NCBI GenBank assembly: GCA_018881555.1
Contig: JACAXG010000054.1
Span: 558,001 to 622,000 of the forward strand
Reading direction: 5' to 3'
DNA: 64,000 nucleotides
Source of the DNA: Amblyornis subalaris
Lineage: Eukaryota; Chordata; Aves; Passeriformes; Ptilonorhynchidae
This document shows positions 11,501 through 23,960 of the stretch, piece by piece (position 1 is the first letter of the stretch; each line of letters starts with the position of its first letter). The translations under genes were made by a program, and so were the position numbers. The notes below the pieces were generated by a model that was not told the origin of the DNA, ran no database searches, and saw nothing but the letters and a program-made list of their open reading frames with translations.

Positions 11501-13869
11501 AGGTTTAAACTTTATATTTGCACAAATAGAATATAATCGTCCATGCTAGGTCGAGCCATGCTAGTATTAAAGTTCATTTCTTGGCCAAAGCTTAATATTT
11601 TGCCTGTTTCACAAGTTCAGAAGTGAACTCTGATTTAAACCATGATTTTTCTGTCTTACATAAAACAGAAGTATTCAAGCATTTATATGTGCTTCTATTT
11701 CAAATCTTATTACCTTTATGGCATCATCTGAGTTTCCTCTGCTTTTTTGATTGCATGGTGAGAATGAGACAATTTGTACATACTGGCCTGTAAGTCTCTC
11801 TTCTCTCAGTATTACAGTAGCAATGGTCCAAACATTTTAAGATAAAATTCATCATCGTAGAGAGATTAAGAAAGCAGAAAACATTTAAAGTGGACTCATG
11901 AAGTCTCTATCTCTTCCCGATTTTTCCATTAAAATTTCTAACCACAACAAAATGCCACATTGGTTCAGACTGAAAATTCATCCATCTGTTGTCTAGCCAA
12001 CAGAAGATATGTACAGGTACTTTGGGAAAAGTATAAAAAACAAGCCACATCTGAAGTGAGTGCTGGTATCCCCCCTCCCCCCCCCACTCTCTGTGCAGTA
12101 CTCTACATTACATTTCATCTATAATTTCATTCCCCTGTTGCCCCATACTGTGATATCACACTCCAGCTTCTTACTGTCATCTTTCCCCTGAGTATCCCAA
12201 ATCAGCTTCAGGCTTCATCACGTCTCTGTCTTGCTCACAAATCGTGTATGGGTATATTTAACAGTACAGCGTGCAGTAATGCATCTCTCATGGGGCTACA
12301 TTAGTAACCTCATGCCATTGCTAAAAGTTTTCATTCTCTGTCTTTTAGCAGTTATTTGCCCCAAAGGGGCTTCCTTCCTAGTTGGAGGGGGTTTTAAGCG
12401 TTTTTAGGGTTTTTAAGACCTCTGGATAACAATCTTGCTGAAAGCTTATAGAAAGTCCATATGTACTACATGGATCCACATATATTACTTACAGAGGACT
12501 CTAACAGCTCTGTGAGGCATAACTGCCTTGATAATATCCATATTGCCTATTCCTTTTTGTAATCTATTATGCAGTATCTGCTTGTTCTACTCTTTATGAA
12601 GTTTTTTACTGATTTTCCAGAACGAAAGATTAGACCCACTTGTCTACATATTCCAAGACCACTCTTGAGTGACTGAAGTTATCTTTATCAGCTTTCCTTT
12701 CTTTAGTATTGCTGAAAGTTTAAATTATATGTGCAATAGTTCAGTAATTTTATGTTTGATATTCTTCAGAACCCATGGCACCATCAACATCTAGTCCCGG
12801 TGATCTGTAGTTTGTCCTGCTTCACACAAAAGCCTGAAATCGCTGCCAAGAATTTCTGTTATTGTTCACCTGGTAGCCTGACCTGAAAAATATGCNGAGT
12901 TTTCTGTTTTGACAAACTCTTTCTCATGGTTTATGTGTAAGGTGTTCTCCTGCCGGAGAAAGAAAAAGGCATCATGTCTTTTTCTGGGATCCTGCCTCGA
13001 TGCACAGACATCATCACCCAGCCAGCAGCTGTCCACAAGTGATGCACAGCAGCTCTTCACCTCTGGGCCCCTCACAGCGTCTGGCCAGCCTTCTCTCAGT
13101 GGCTGTCACCTCACGGCATCAGGAGAAAAACAGTTTAACAACCTTCTCTATTAATCTAATTGCTTTTTGTTTGTGGCTACCTGGTACACCAGGCAGTGCC
13201 AGTCATTTAGCATTACACCCCTAAAAATCTATGTATAATCTACACATGCTGCCGCTCCAGCCTTGGCGTTATCTGTAATGTCAATAAAGTCTGTGTCCAT
13301 CGAGGTCTGGTACCGGTGCTGCCCCACAGGTATCCCACAGCTAATTGGGTACTGAAGGAATCCTGAAACAGCTAATCAGAAAAAACATGATTTAGGGATG
13401 TTTTATGGAGCACTTAAGATAAGAGATGTAAAGAATGAAGACATTCGAGGAGCAGAAATAAAAACACCTGCTTTTTAAATGAGAAAGGATAAGAGAGCAT
13501 TCTGCCAGAGCTGAGCTATGCATTCTGATGCAATAAATTTCCATTTCTTAGCAGTAAACCCTGGATTCCCACTTTCCATGATTATGATTCCTAAAAAGCA
13601 AGAGAAGGTAATAACCTCATAGATATGAATTTTATGAGGCTAGATGAGTCACTAGAAATTTCATGAGAGAGCCCTCCTGGAGTGATAAGTCTGAATTAGA
13701 TGGATTAACAAGATGTTTCCATCTCCAGCTTCTATGTCTTAACTAAGATTTTCCATAGTTTACTAAGAGTGCTAATTCACAGCTTTCCCCCACATGCACA
13801 CTCTTCTTTAGAAAATCTAATATTGGCTATGTCAGGAGAATGGATGTAGGTTTTCCCGAGTCTTTGTCC
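8557..13869. other. long AT-rich unique DNA
   Basis: No gene, RNA gene or transposable element was recognised. Homopolymer runs are short (A12 near 10081; a C-rich run near 12070-12085). Two good minus-strand splice donors occur (GAG|GTAAGC near 9071 and AAAAG|GTAAGT near 9279), but each is preceded by only a tiny open interval after the nearest plausible acceptor, so I do not call exons there. Confidence 0.45.
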
Positions 13870-14420
13870 TCATTCCGGTTCATCCACTCCCTCTTCCTCA
13901 GAGGTATGTAGAGCAGCCTGTAGCTTGACTATAGATGAAAACGGTGTGTAATTTTGAACATGGGCAAGTTCCTTCTGGAATTTTCTCAGCTCTTTTCAGT
14001 CTTTTCCTCAACTTCCTTATCATTCCCAGTCCACGATAATTTGGCTTTATTTTTAATTGCCCTGGAAACTGCCTTGCTCAGGGAGAAGAAATAATTCACA
14101 ATGGTACCTTCCTTAGTGCCTTTGCCAATCAAAACATACAGCTTGCCTTTTGCTGGCAACATGGTTACCCATGATTCAAGCCACTTGGCTCTNCTCTTAA
14201 CTCTCTGGCGTGTACAGGAAAATTCACACCAATGAAGAAGAGAACCATCGAGTCATTAAATACGTTTAGTTGATTATTAAAATCTTTGGCTGCAGAGAAG
14301 AGTCTAGAGAGAGCTCCATGTTTAACAAGGGGGCTTACTGAAACCACGCCCACAGACAGGACTTTTGGAATTTGCTGACACCTTTGCTGAACACCCCTCT
14401 GTAAAAGAAAGGGGAAACTC
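13870..14420 (-). pseudogene. degraded coding-like segment, unidentified protein
   Basis: Three overlapping minus-strand frames give protein-like text in succession. An upstream frame runs from 14420 to about 14240 and follows TTTCTTTTACAG. A second open frame of 88 codons (14252-13986) contains the string GKLYVLIGKGTKEGTIVNYF and ends in a Lys/Glu-rich stretch. A third frame (13995-13870) continues with a Lys/Gln-rich stretch, then NYTPFSSIVKLQAALH, and ends in an acidic tail followed by a stop. Moving between them needs two frameshifts, which fits a pseudogene, a mis-called base or two, or coincidence. I do not recognise the protein. There is no poly(A) tail downstream, so a processed copy is not demonstrated. 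An ambiguous base lies at 14193. Confidence 0.3.
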
Positions 14421-14476
14421 TGTATTGAAAGAGACATTAAAATATAAAACCAATCCTTTCTAATGCGGGAGTGCAA

Positions 14477-17400
14477 GGTGTAACTGGTAGAACAGGAAAA
14501 CCAATGCTCAATGATACCACACGTGGTGATGAGGAAATTATTCTCCTCTTAGAGAGACTCCAAGTAATAATTTGGAAGTCAAATACAATAATCCAGGAAG
14601 TAAGCTTGACTGGAAGTAGTGTGTGACCTGTCATGTCTCATACATTGAGTACTTTCAGACTTAGACAATCCATCCTCTTTGGGATCTTTAGACTTGAGCT
14701 GAACCTTGCCTGTTTTCAAAGAAAGTGGAGCACAGGCTCAGCAGCAGAAAGACCACTTGGCCACAGTGGTGAAAGAGCCATAGCACAAACCAGGAGCCCT
14801 ACCTGTCACAGGTGCTGCCTGGTAACATGATCCTTCCTCATTCTTCCTCCTTCATGTAACTACTATGAACCAAGGCAGTATTCCTTATGTGCCCTCTTAA
14901 AACTCTTTCCTGTCATGAAGCAGAATACACCTTAGAGGTCCATAAATTAGATAAAAATGAGAAAGGCAAAACCACTAGACATGCAGAGCAAAGAAAACTT
15001 TTATTTCTTCTTCTTCCAAATGAAATCTGTTTTACCGCAAGAATTATTGAAACATTAAAAAAAGAACTTAGATAAAATCAAAACCCAGACAGGAAATACA
15101 ATAGAGGAATATTTTTTGATACTTCCAAAAGATTTCATTTTGAATAGGGATTTAAGAACAAAAGGGCAGGAAAAACCCCAATAANTTTACCGTTGTATTT
15201 TTTTAGCCAATCAAATGGACAAAACTCCTAGAAATAATACGTTCCTAATAGATGATCAAATAAATCAGTCAAGTGCCTGGAAAAGGGAGACAGTTTATTA
15301 AGAACTTGGAAAGTCTTCTTAGGAAGTCTTCACTGGCTTGTATAGATGAGAAAGAAGAGTACTGTGATGACATAAAATCCTTTCTTTTTTCCTTCTGTAC
15401 CCAGGTATGTTCCAAGAGAAAATGTGTTTCTTATACAACTGAATGTTATAAATTTGTCTATACAAATCTGAACTGACATGAGTGACAGCTGTCAAGATTC
15501 AAATCTGTTTTCCTAATGACCCTTCTTCTTATTAATCACAAGGAAGCAAGTCTAATAGGAGAGACCCATTCCCCAAAACAATCTATCCTTATTGGTTAAA
15601 GTGCTCAGTTATTCTTAGAAAATTAATCCTGATTTTCTAAGAAAATAGACAAGATGTTGGTCCCTGGCACCACTGAGTTCTCTGTCTCCAAGGTGACATT
15701 GCCAACAGGAATTGTCAGTTTTGTGCTAGACTAAGTGGTCAAAAAACCCCAAATGCACTATGTTCAAGGACTCATAACCCACACACTTTTTCATATTTAT
15801 AAGGTCAACTGTGTACTAATGCAAGTAAGGCCTTTTGAAAACTAAGCTAAAAGTGAAATATCCCTAATTCAACAGAAGAAATATTATTTATTTATTTGTT
15901 TGTTTTATCCTTGGCCAAAGTCTAGCCTTTAGCAGGCCAGCAAATAAGTAAGTTTAAGTAAGTTAAATATGCTTTCAGGATCTACTTATTTTCTTCATCA
16001 TTAAAGGGCAAAACATACTAAAATTGGAAATATTCCCCCATGCCCTAAAACATCTCATCAATCACAGACTTGTGTTTGTGTTGACATCTTTTTCTTTTCC
16101 CTCCAAAGAAAAGAAGCTGCCTAAGCAGAATATCTGCCTAGAGCCAATCTTTTCCCTGAAGGAGTCTGGTGCTTATTTGAGTGAAATGAAACTACCGGTT
16201 TCCAACAAATATTTGTGAGAGGGGAATAGGAATAAAAGCATTAAAAGTAATTGCTTGGTCAATTTAAACACTTGCATAAGCAAAGCTTCTCTTTTTCCAA
16301 AATGGCAATAATAATAATTTTAGGCCTCTTGACAGTAAATCTGTCTCCTTGCTCCTTCTCTGAACTCAGAATTCAGTCTAGGGCTATGGATATGTTTAAT
16401 ACATGTTCAACACGTCATAAAATACTCCATCTCTGAAAAAAATTTTCAAACACTGAGGGACTCAAATTGCAGAAAATGAGAAAAATACTCAGGAAAAAAA
16501 CGTATTTGTGTCATTTCTGTTATCCATTGCACATGGAAGAGAAATAAACTCAATTGGAGATGGGAAAGGAAGGCTTAAGATACAATGTAGAACAGCATCT
16601 ACCTGATTTGAAGGATCAAACCCTGCTTTATGACTTAGGATCCCAAACCTTACTCTATTCTTCTATAATGTATTTTTAGAGTTAAGAAAAAGTACAATGT
16701 AAAGAATTTAGACAAGGACAAATCAGGAACATGATACCTCAATTTTGTGCAGGAAAATGCTAAACTGGCAACTAAAAAGTTTTTTCAGTTTCCTGCTTTG
16801 AGAAAAGATAGGAAACATTTGCTGGTAGCACCGAGCACAAGTGAGAAACACAGAGGAACAGAAGCTCTGTCTGTCATTTTGCATTTCCTTAGCTTTTGCC
16901 GGTTACCACCAGAGCCTCTAAATATCTGCCTCTGAGCAGTGCAATGCTCCCTGATCCTTGGTCATACTGAGCTTCCCAGCACCCACTTCATCCCAAGCCT
17001 CCTCGGGTCCACAGTGAGTGATTCTTGCCATGGGCATGCCTGCAAACAAATTCAGTTTGGCAGTAATAGCACATGGGAAATGTGAGGCTGTACTTCAAGG
17101 TCCTCTTGGCTGGGAAAAAGTGAAGACCATTTATCTTCATCTGAATTCAGGCCTCATGTGAGCTATCCTCCTGTTGGCCCAAGCTGGGAAGTTTGAGGAT
17201 TCTGTATCTGATCCAACACTCTCCCCACGCAACCTATCAAAGTGGTTCACGTGCCATTGCCTCCTTGTTTTTTTCTCAAATGTGTTCCCTTGGTCCATTT
17301 GCCTTGTCTCAGTCTCTGGCTATTGTCATGGGTTGCAGCTCCACTCATAACTGGTTGAGTTTTGGCATACGGAGCTGAAGATTGAGGAGGGATGAAGAGG

Positions 17401-19165
17401 GGCAGAGATGTTCTCTGCTCCTGCTGTCAGCAATCTGGTCCATGCTTTCTTCTCATTCTGTCCACCATTTCCACTTCCATTCCTCCAGACCTTGCCCTGG
17501 AAATCCACTCTGAGGGAATGACTATCAAGGAGCTAACATTCAGGATTTCACTTACAAACTGAGTGCTCCATGAACATCTTGTGTTTAAAGGTTTTGCCTG
17601 TAGACCTGCTAAAGGCTGATGTATAGAGGATTCAGTGAGGCTGGAGCCAAAGTCCCAGCTGCAGTTAGATGCCAGAAAAACCTTCTCAAGGGGCAGAGAG
17701 GGAAGGCTGTGTGACAGCACTGTGACGGAAACATGAAGACACATGATGTAATGATTTTGAAGTCTAATGCATCAGAATGTAAAGCATATGTTGAAGAAGG
17801 TTTAAATTAAAAAACTTATGGATATTCACTGCTTTAAAAAAAGGTTGATTTTTTTTCCAGACCAAAAATGTTTTTCCTACTACCATCAGTGAAGAATGTG
17901 TTAATGAAAACAAAATTCCCATGGACCTTTGATGTCATCTGAAAGTAAGAAGAGAAATTGCTGTTCCTACTCAGATTTCGGTTTTCATGACGCAAGCTGT
18001 CACTGGCAATGATGTTATACCACCACTTCCATGGTGTATATTTATCCAACACTCACATANCCTCTCTGGGTTGTAAAATCTGATTAATTCCTTCTGCATC
18101 CCCCACAAAAATGTCAGCGTCACTTGCGTTATGAGAACACAATGACGATTTCTTACACATTGTTTGTACTTCTATAAATGAAATGCAGTTCCCCACTTCA
18201 CTTCTCAAATTGTCCACCAAGATATTGGATAGCAATTTCATACACTTACTACAATATTTACAGTATTCAACGAACTGAAATTACTTACAACATATATTTA
18301 ATGGTAAGCAATTGTGGTCACCATTGCAATGGACAGCAACAAATTAACCGCATGTAGTGCCTTAAAATGAGGAAAATATTTGGTAAGCAATGTACTACTG
18401 AAGTCAAGTCAGCTTTCGAAAAGATGTTTGTAAGTAATTCGTGTAACTTCATGCTCTTTGTGGTAGCAAAAAAAGCTGAGAAAATTTGATAAAATATACT
18501 TTGATAAATAATCACCTTATTTTCCCACAGCTGTATTTTTTCTCCTTACCTACGATTTTTAATGGCTCTGGAAAATATTTACCTTCTATTTATTTGCATC
18601 CTCAACTGAGAACCAGAATTGCTGATGATATCAGGATAGACTTTGGAACAAATCTCATTAAATATTTTTAGCCTAACCCTGCAATCCCTAAATGACTAAA
18701 GTTTCTTTTAAAATTAATGTGAGGTTGCTCCGTAACAGAAGTTAGCATTATTGTTGTACTGCACTATGCTTCGTTGTTTCAGACATCATTAAGCACACTG
18801 CACAAACATATGGTGGAAAACTTGCTTGAAGACCAAGTCCCTGGAAAGCCACAAAAATACTTATTGCTGGCGATGCATAGCTCTACAACTCTAATAATCA
18901 TTATAATGAGAAGTACTTGTTCGAAATGTTGGTGTATAACTTTTATTGCTCGGTTTAGCACACATCTAATCAACAGTAATTTTTTTTCCTTCTTAAAGGA
19001 AATGATTACAAAAAGTGAAAAAAAAAAAGCTATGATTTTAGCTATAGAGAGAAATAGTCCTTTGTCTTACCAGAGGACGAAAGGTGACATGAATGGGGCA
19101 GACCCTGCACAGTGCTGTTAGAAGTTGAAAATACGGAAGTATGAAGGACATGTTTATGTCCTTAC
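14477..19165. other. AT-rich unique DNA, no gene recognised
   Basis: Only short open frames without family resemblance. A pyrimidine-rich tract followed by CCCAG|GTATGT near 15404 could serve as acceptor or donor, but no supporting exon partner was found. Similarly a TTGTTTCAG acceptor at about 18780 leads into an open frame without a convincing donor. Confidence 0.45.
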
Positions 19166-19231
19166 CTGGAGTGGTCACAGCCTTCAGCTTGCCTTCTCCA
19201 GTGAAGCAGAAACAGAACTTTTGGTAGGTTT
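19166..19231 (-). CDS. candidate internal exon, unidentified
   Basis: On the minus strand a pyrimidine-containing tract ending in CTGCTAG precedes a 66-nt segment that ends in CCAG|GTAAGG, a near-consensus donor. One frame is open throughout and includes FTGEGKLKAVTTP. The length is a multiple of three, so skipping it would preserve frame. The acceptor is only moderate and the frame stays open upstream into the presumed intron, so this could be accidental. No protein family was recognised. Confidence 0.15.
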
Positions 19232-22200
19232 CTAGCAGTAAGATGCAGACATTTACGCAAACAGCCCTTGCAATGCCTTAGATAGGATAAACTTTAAGAT
19301 CAGAGAGTCCTGATCTGTCTCAGTTTAAACTGTTTGGATGCTATTCAGGCCTAGAGAACCCAGGCCACTTTAGGCAGCCACAAGTTACATGATAAGCAGT
19401 GCATAATAAGAAACCAGATTTATTTATGAGAAGAACAACTTGAAGTTTGTTTTATTTGATTATGTTTTTACAAAATGGCAGGTCTTCATGTTTTAAATAA
19501 TTAGAAATATTTCAGATAATAAAATTATAGGACTTATTTATTCAATAAATAATCCTAGAACTTCTGTTCTAAAATGAGGATGCGTTGAAAACATTTCTAA
19601 TCTAGAGTGGGCTTTTCAGTTCCAGGCATTGCGCATTAAAAANTAATTCTAAACAAAAGGAACTTGTACCCACACTCATAAACTAAGTTTCCATGTATGA
19701 TTGCACANCTCTGGAATTTCTGGATGCCAGACTTCGAGGTACACAGAAACACTAGTTTCTGAGTCACAATCTTAATTGACTCTGAGGTATCACAACGTCA
19801 CAGAATGTCTAATCATAATTAGACTTGGTTTATCTCAATATATTCTTTCCAATGTGAAGGTCTAAAGAACCAATAGCCTTAGGACTCCATGCCAGTTTTG
19901 ATAAGAAAATCTTCTATTTTAAGAATATTGGCTGCTTAAATTATTAGTGGCCATATGTACCACTACTACGTTCTACTACCACAGAGAAATCTTCCAGTGA
20001 CTTCTGGATTAAATTTTTTTCTGGCAACTGATGTTGTTTGGTGTGCATTGTCCACATCCTTCATATTCTACTGATTAGTTAACATTAATGGATAATAAAA
20101 ACAAGGGGTAAGGGTGTTTTTAGAAATTATGTTTGCCATGGAATATGGCTGATTCAATAGGCCTAGTACTCAGTCAAAAATCTCAGAAATCTACACTGAA
20201 ATAATCCTTAAAAGCAATCCTTAAACAGGGATAATTTCAGGATAAAATCCTTACACTTACATAATCCTTCAACTAAAGTCAAGGAAGTTGAGTAACTTTC
20301 TGGTTAATCATCTGAGCTTCTGCTTAGTTCGGTACTGCCATAGGTGCTGCTTTGTAGTATGTGCCATGATAGATTTCAAACCTTGTTGGAAAGTAATAAA
20401 AGTTTATTCTGAAATGTCCTACTGACAAAAAGGGTCCAAGGTACAAGACAGGAATTTAGCATTCAATATTTTTCCAAGTAAAAGTTTTCGGAGATTGATC
20501 CAGAGTTGGTGAAGGCATTTGATGTTCTTCCACTGACTGCACAGGAGATTGGATCAGCTTTTAAGAGTGTCATAGAGGTCCTCAGAGCTAAGACTTTTTT
20601 CAACTGAAAAACAACAGACTGAGGATTTAAAAGCCTACAATAATTTGACTCTGCAGGGATTTTTTAAATATGAAAATAGGAAAATGCTATTAATAAATAC
20701 TTGCTTTTGCATCGTACTTTCACGTCATATTACTTTCCTAAAATGCTTTTCACTTGAAAATTTCAAACTTCTAGAAAAACATTAATCAATGTTAAAAGAT
20801 TAAACAATACAGAATCTCACTGTCTGAATTGGAGCCAAATATCTCATTCTGCAAAAACAGAGAGAGAAAGAGTTGTAAGTACTTTTGTTCCAAGTTCTTG
20901 AACTGATGTCTATCACATTTTGGACATCGACATTACAGTTTTGAACAGGTTTGAGTTTATGGTTACATAAGTATGTTTAAAAAAAGAAAATGTCCAATCT
21001 ACTGAAAAGGCTATATACAGATTGAAAAATTGGATGGAAATTTGCCGGATAATAAAGTCTTGGACCTTTTCTGGCTTGCAGGCTCACACATAATGTAAAT
21101 TGATTTTTATCTGTTTGGAAGAATTTTAGTTATTATCACTTTTAACAATCACTTTACTACATGGATCAATTTACCAATATCAAAAGCCACTCGTGTATTG
21201 TTTGTGCATAGAACATTTATTTGACCTCGCTTTTAAAGATCTCCTTCTAGCAAGACACTAATGGAAGTCATCATATTATGCAGGTGCCCCACAGCTGGAC
21301 CTGATGGGAAAAAAAAAGAGAATTTCCAGGGTCTGTGGCACTAGGATGACCAGCAATCCCAGGGCCCCCAGGCACTCTGCCATGGAGACGGGTACCTGCA
21401 AGCCCACAAAGTTTCCGGCTAGCTGAAAAATCCACATCAGGAAAAAAACAACCCTCTCCTTTTGACCAACTATTTAAAATAATGATTGGCCACAAGAGAA
21501 AGCTTTCTAGAGGGAATTTCTCTCTAGAGAAATGAAGTTTTAGCAGAAAGAGTGAAAAGGACCAGGCCTAAAGACCCGGGAAAACACACTTGATCCATCC
21601 CTTCAAACTTAGAAAATATGACATTCCATCTTTACCTGTCCGTGTATTTGGTCTGGTANATCAAGATCTGTGATACGACTTCAGATCAGTGGTTTCAAGA
21701 AAGTGGATTTGATAAATAATGGCATGCGATTCAGTGATATTGGGGTGGTCTTGGTTTGTTTGGGTTTTTTTGAAGTGATTGCTGCTGGTAAGATATCAAT
21801 GCCTATTTGGTGGAACTGTTTGAAATATTCATTAGGAAATCTAACACTTCCAGGATAATGGATCCCCNTGTCTCTTTTTTTCCCGGAAATGAAGAGACTG
21901 GTAAGGAGTGATATGAAAATTATTGATTAGCCACCAATAGTGGAATCAAGTAACCCAGTTATAGAAGCCATACAGAATATGTAAAGGTGATAAAAGAATA
22001 TTTAAAAACCATGTGCCACTGCAATTTCCCTCCAAACAACTTTCTGATGGAGCTGGCTCACTGGAATGAAAAGAATGCAAAAAGAACTGGGCACAGGTTT
22101 CCAAAGAAAAACCAAACCTGGCTGGTGGCAGCTTCCCCTGGCTGAACCTCTCTGGGTGTACTCTACCAAAGAGTACCTCTGGATACCAGAACTGACTGTG

Positions 22201-23915
22201 TAACTTCAGTGTGTAAAATCCAACTCACCACAAAGTACCTCTCCTGATTTCACTGGAGTTACTGCAGGCTTTAAAAAATGTAAATGCTAGGAGAAGCCAT
22301 CTGAGCCTACTGGCATGGTGCTTCAGAGAGATAATTTTGTGGTTTATGATGTTTGTTCCAGGAGGGGAATGTGTATGAAAAATTGTTTAGCATTTTAATC
22401 TCCTGAGCAATTTCCATGAGAATATTGATTGCTGTGTCTCACTGAGCATTGTAAAAAAAAACACAAAAGGAAATGGAAATTGCCCTGAGAAAACATAATG
22501 CAGACCCAGGGATGCTTAGAAAATACAGCTGAGTTCTAACATCTCTCAAAAGCAAGTGAAATGTAAATAAAAGGTGATTCTTCAGTCTTCCAGGAGATGT
22601 AAATGTGCAATGTTGAGTCAGAGAAAGGAAAATAAAAATGTAATTTCTACTGCCTCATCTGTAATAAGTTAGACTGGCAGCCTAGATCATCAAATAACTC
22701 AAGATGATGAGAATTTATACAATGGGCAGTTAAAGTGGGTCTTGAACAGTCACTGTAGCAAGGAATGTGTTTTGAACTGGAACAAAACAAACTGTTCTCA
22801 AGTAATTTCTTGTGTTCACCTGCCACAATTTCCTATTCCCTTTTCCCCACTCCAGGCAAGCTTTCCAATAGATTCCTTGCATAAATGTAGATNCTAGTGG
22901 TAGAATTCTATCAAATACATAAACGTTATACCCTTCACTGCAAAGTAATTGGGGTTTTATCCTGGAAGTGGTGTTTGGATTACTGCTGAAGTTTGCATTT
23001 TCGGATTGATCTGAGATGCTTGTTCCTTCTTTTTTATGCCAAGGGAAAATATTTGCATTAAAAAATTCTTTAATTTTTATTGAAACTGCATCCTGTATTA
23101 CTGCTTACTAAAGTAGGCTTTAACTTCTTTGCATAGCCAGTTGAAACAGTGCTCCAGCAAACAGAGCTGCAGAAAACCACAGTGGCAATGCGGCATTTTG
23201 ACCCGGCCCACAGTAAACACAGGGGGTCACTGTGCAAATGCTCTGACTTACAGTGCTGAACTGAATGGGACAAGAAAACACCACACATTCACAAGGCAAT
23301 TATTTGTGCTTGACTGATTCCAGCTGACTGCAAAGTGCCTCTGTCAAGCTCTCCGTCAAGGCTGAGTACTGGTGCTGAAAATAAAAGACGATATGTGAAT
23401 AATGACGAGAAGCTTGGTTAAGAAGAATAAACACAGAAACAGGAGATGAAAACTCCTAATTCCCACTTGGTCTTCATCATTTTTGGCAGATTTCTTCAGT
23501 CCAGGCCTTGACTTCCTATTCTCAATGCAGAGGTAACCATTTTCACCTATTCGGTTCCCCTAGTTGTCCCAAGGAATGTTTGATGCTTGTATCACACTTG
23601 GGAGGTGTATTCATTTTATTTATCCTTTTCTTATTCTAATAAAGCTTATTCTCAGCCTTACTGTGCAGTCCAGAATTTTTGAGCAACTTCTTGCCATAAT
23701 ACCAATTACATAAAGAGCACATCAGACAGTCCCCAGAAACCCGCCCAAATTTGGTTATAACATCAGCTCTCAACAACCAACTGCACGTCATGGAAGGCAG
23801 CCTGAAGGGGACAGACCATGCTGCACTGCAAAGCTGGACAAAGAGAATGGGCCACTTCTCCCAGGGTGTCCCAACTTCTGCATCTGGGAGAATGCCACGG
23901 GAACTGCACAAGAAG
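19232..23915. other. AT-rich unique DNA, no gene recognised
   Basis: No repeat family or exon was recognised. A small cluster of near-identical AATCCTTA motifs occurs around 20205-20270, and a palindromic TCTCTAGAGA lies near 21523. Both look like ordinary local low-complexity sequence. Confidence 0.45.
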
Positions 23916-23960
23916 ATTGGTGCCTTTGCCTTGCATATATCATATTGGTGCCTTTGCCTT
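23916..23960 (+). repeat. short tandem duplication (17-bp unit at 28-bp spacing)
   Basis: The 17-base string ATTGGTGCCTTTGCCTT occurs at 23916-23932 and again, exactly, at 23944-23960, separated by 11 bases. This is a small local duplication with no mobile element between the copies. Confidence 0.8.
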
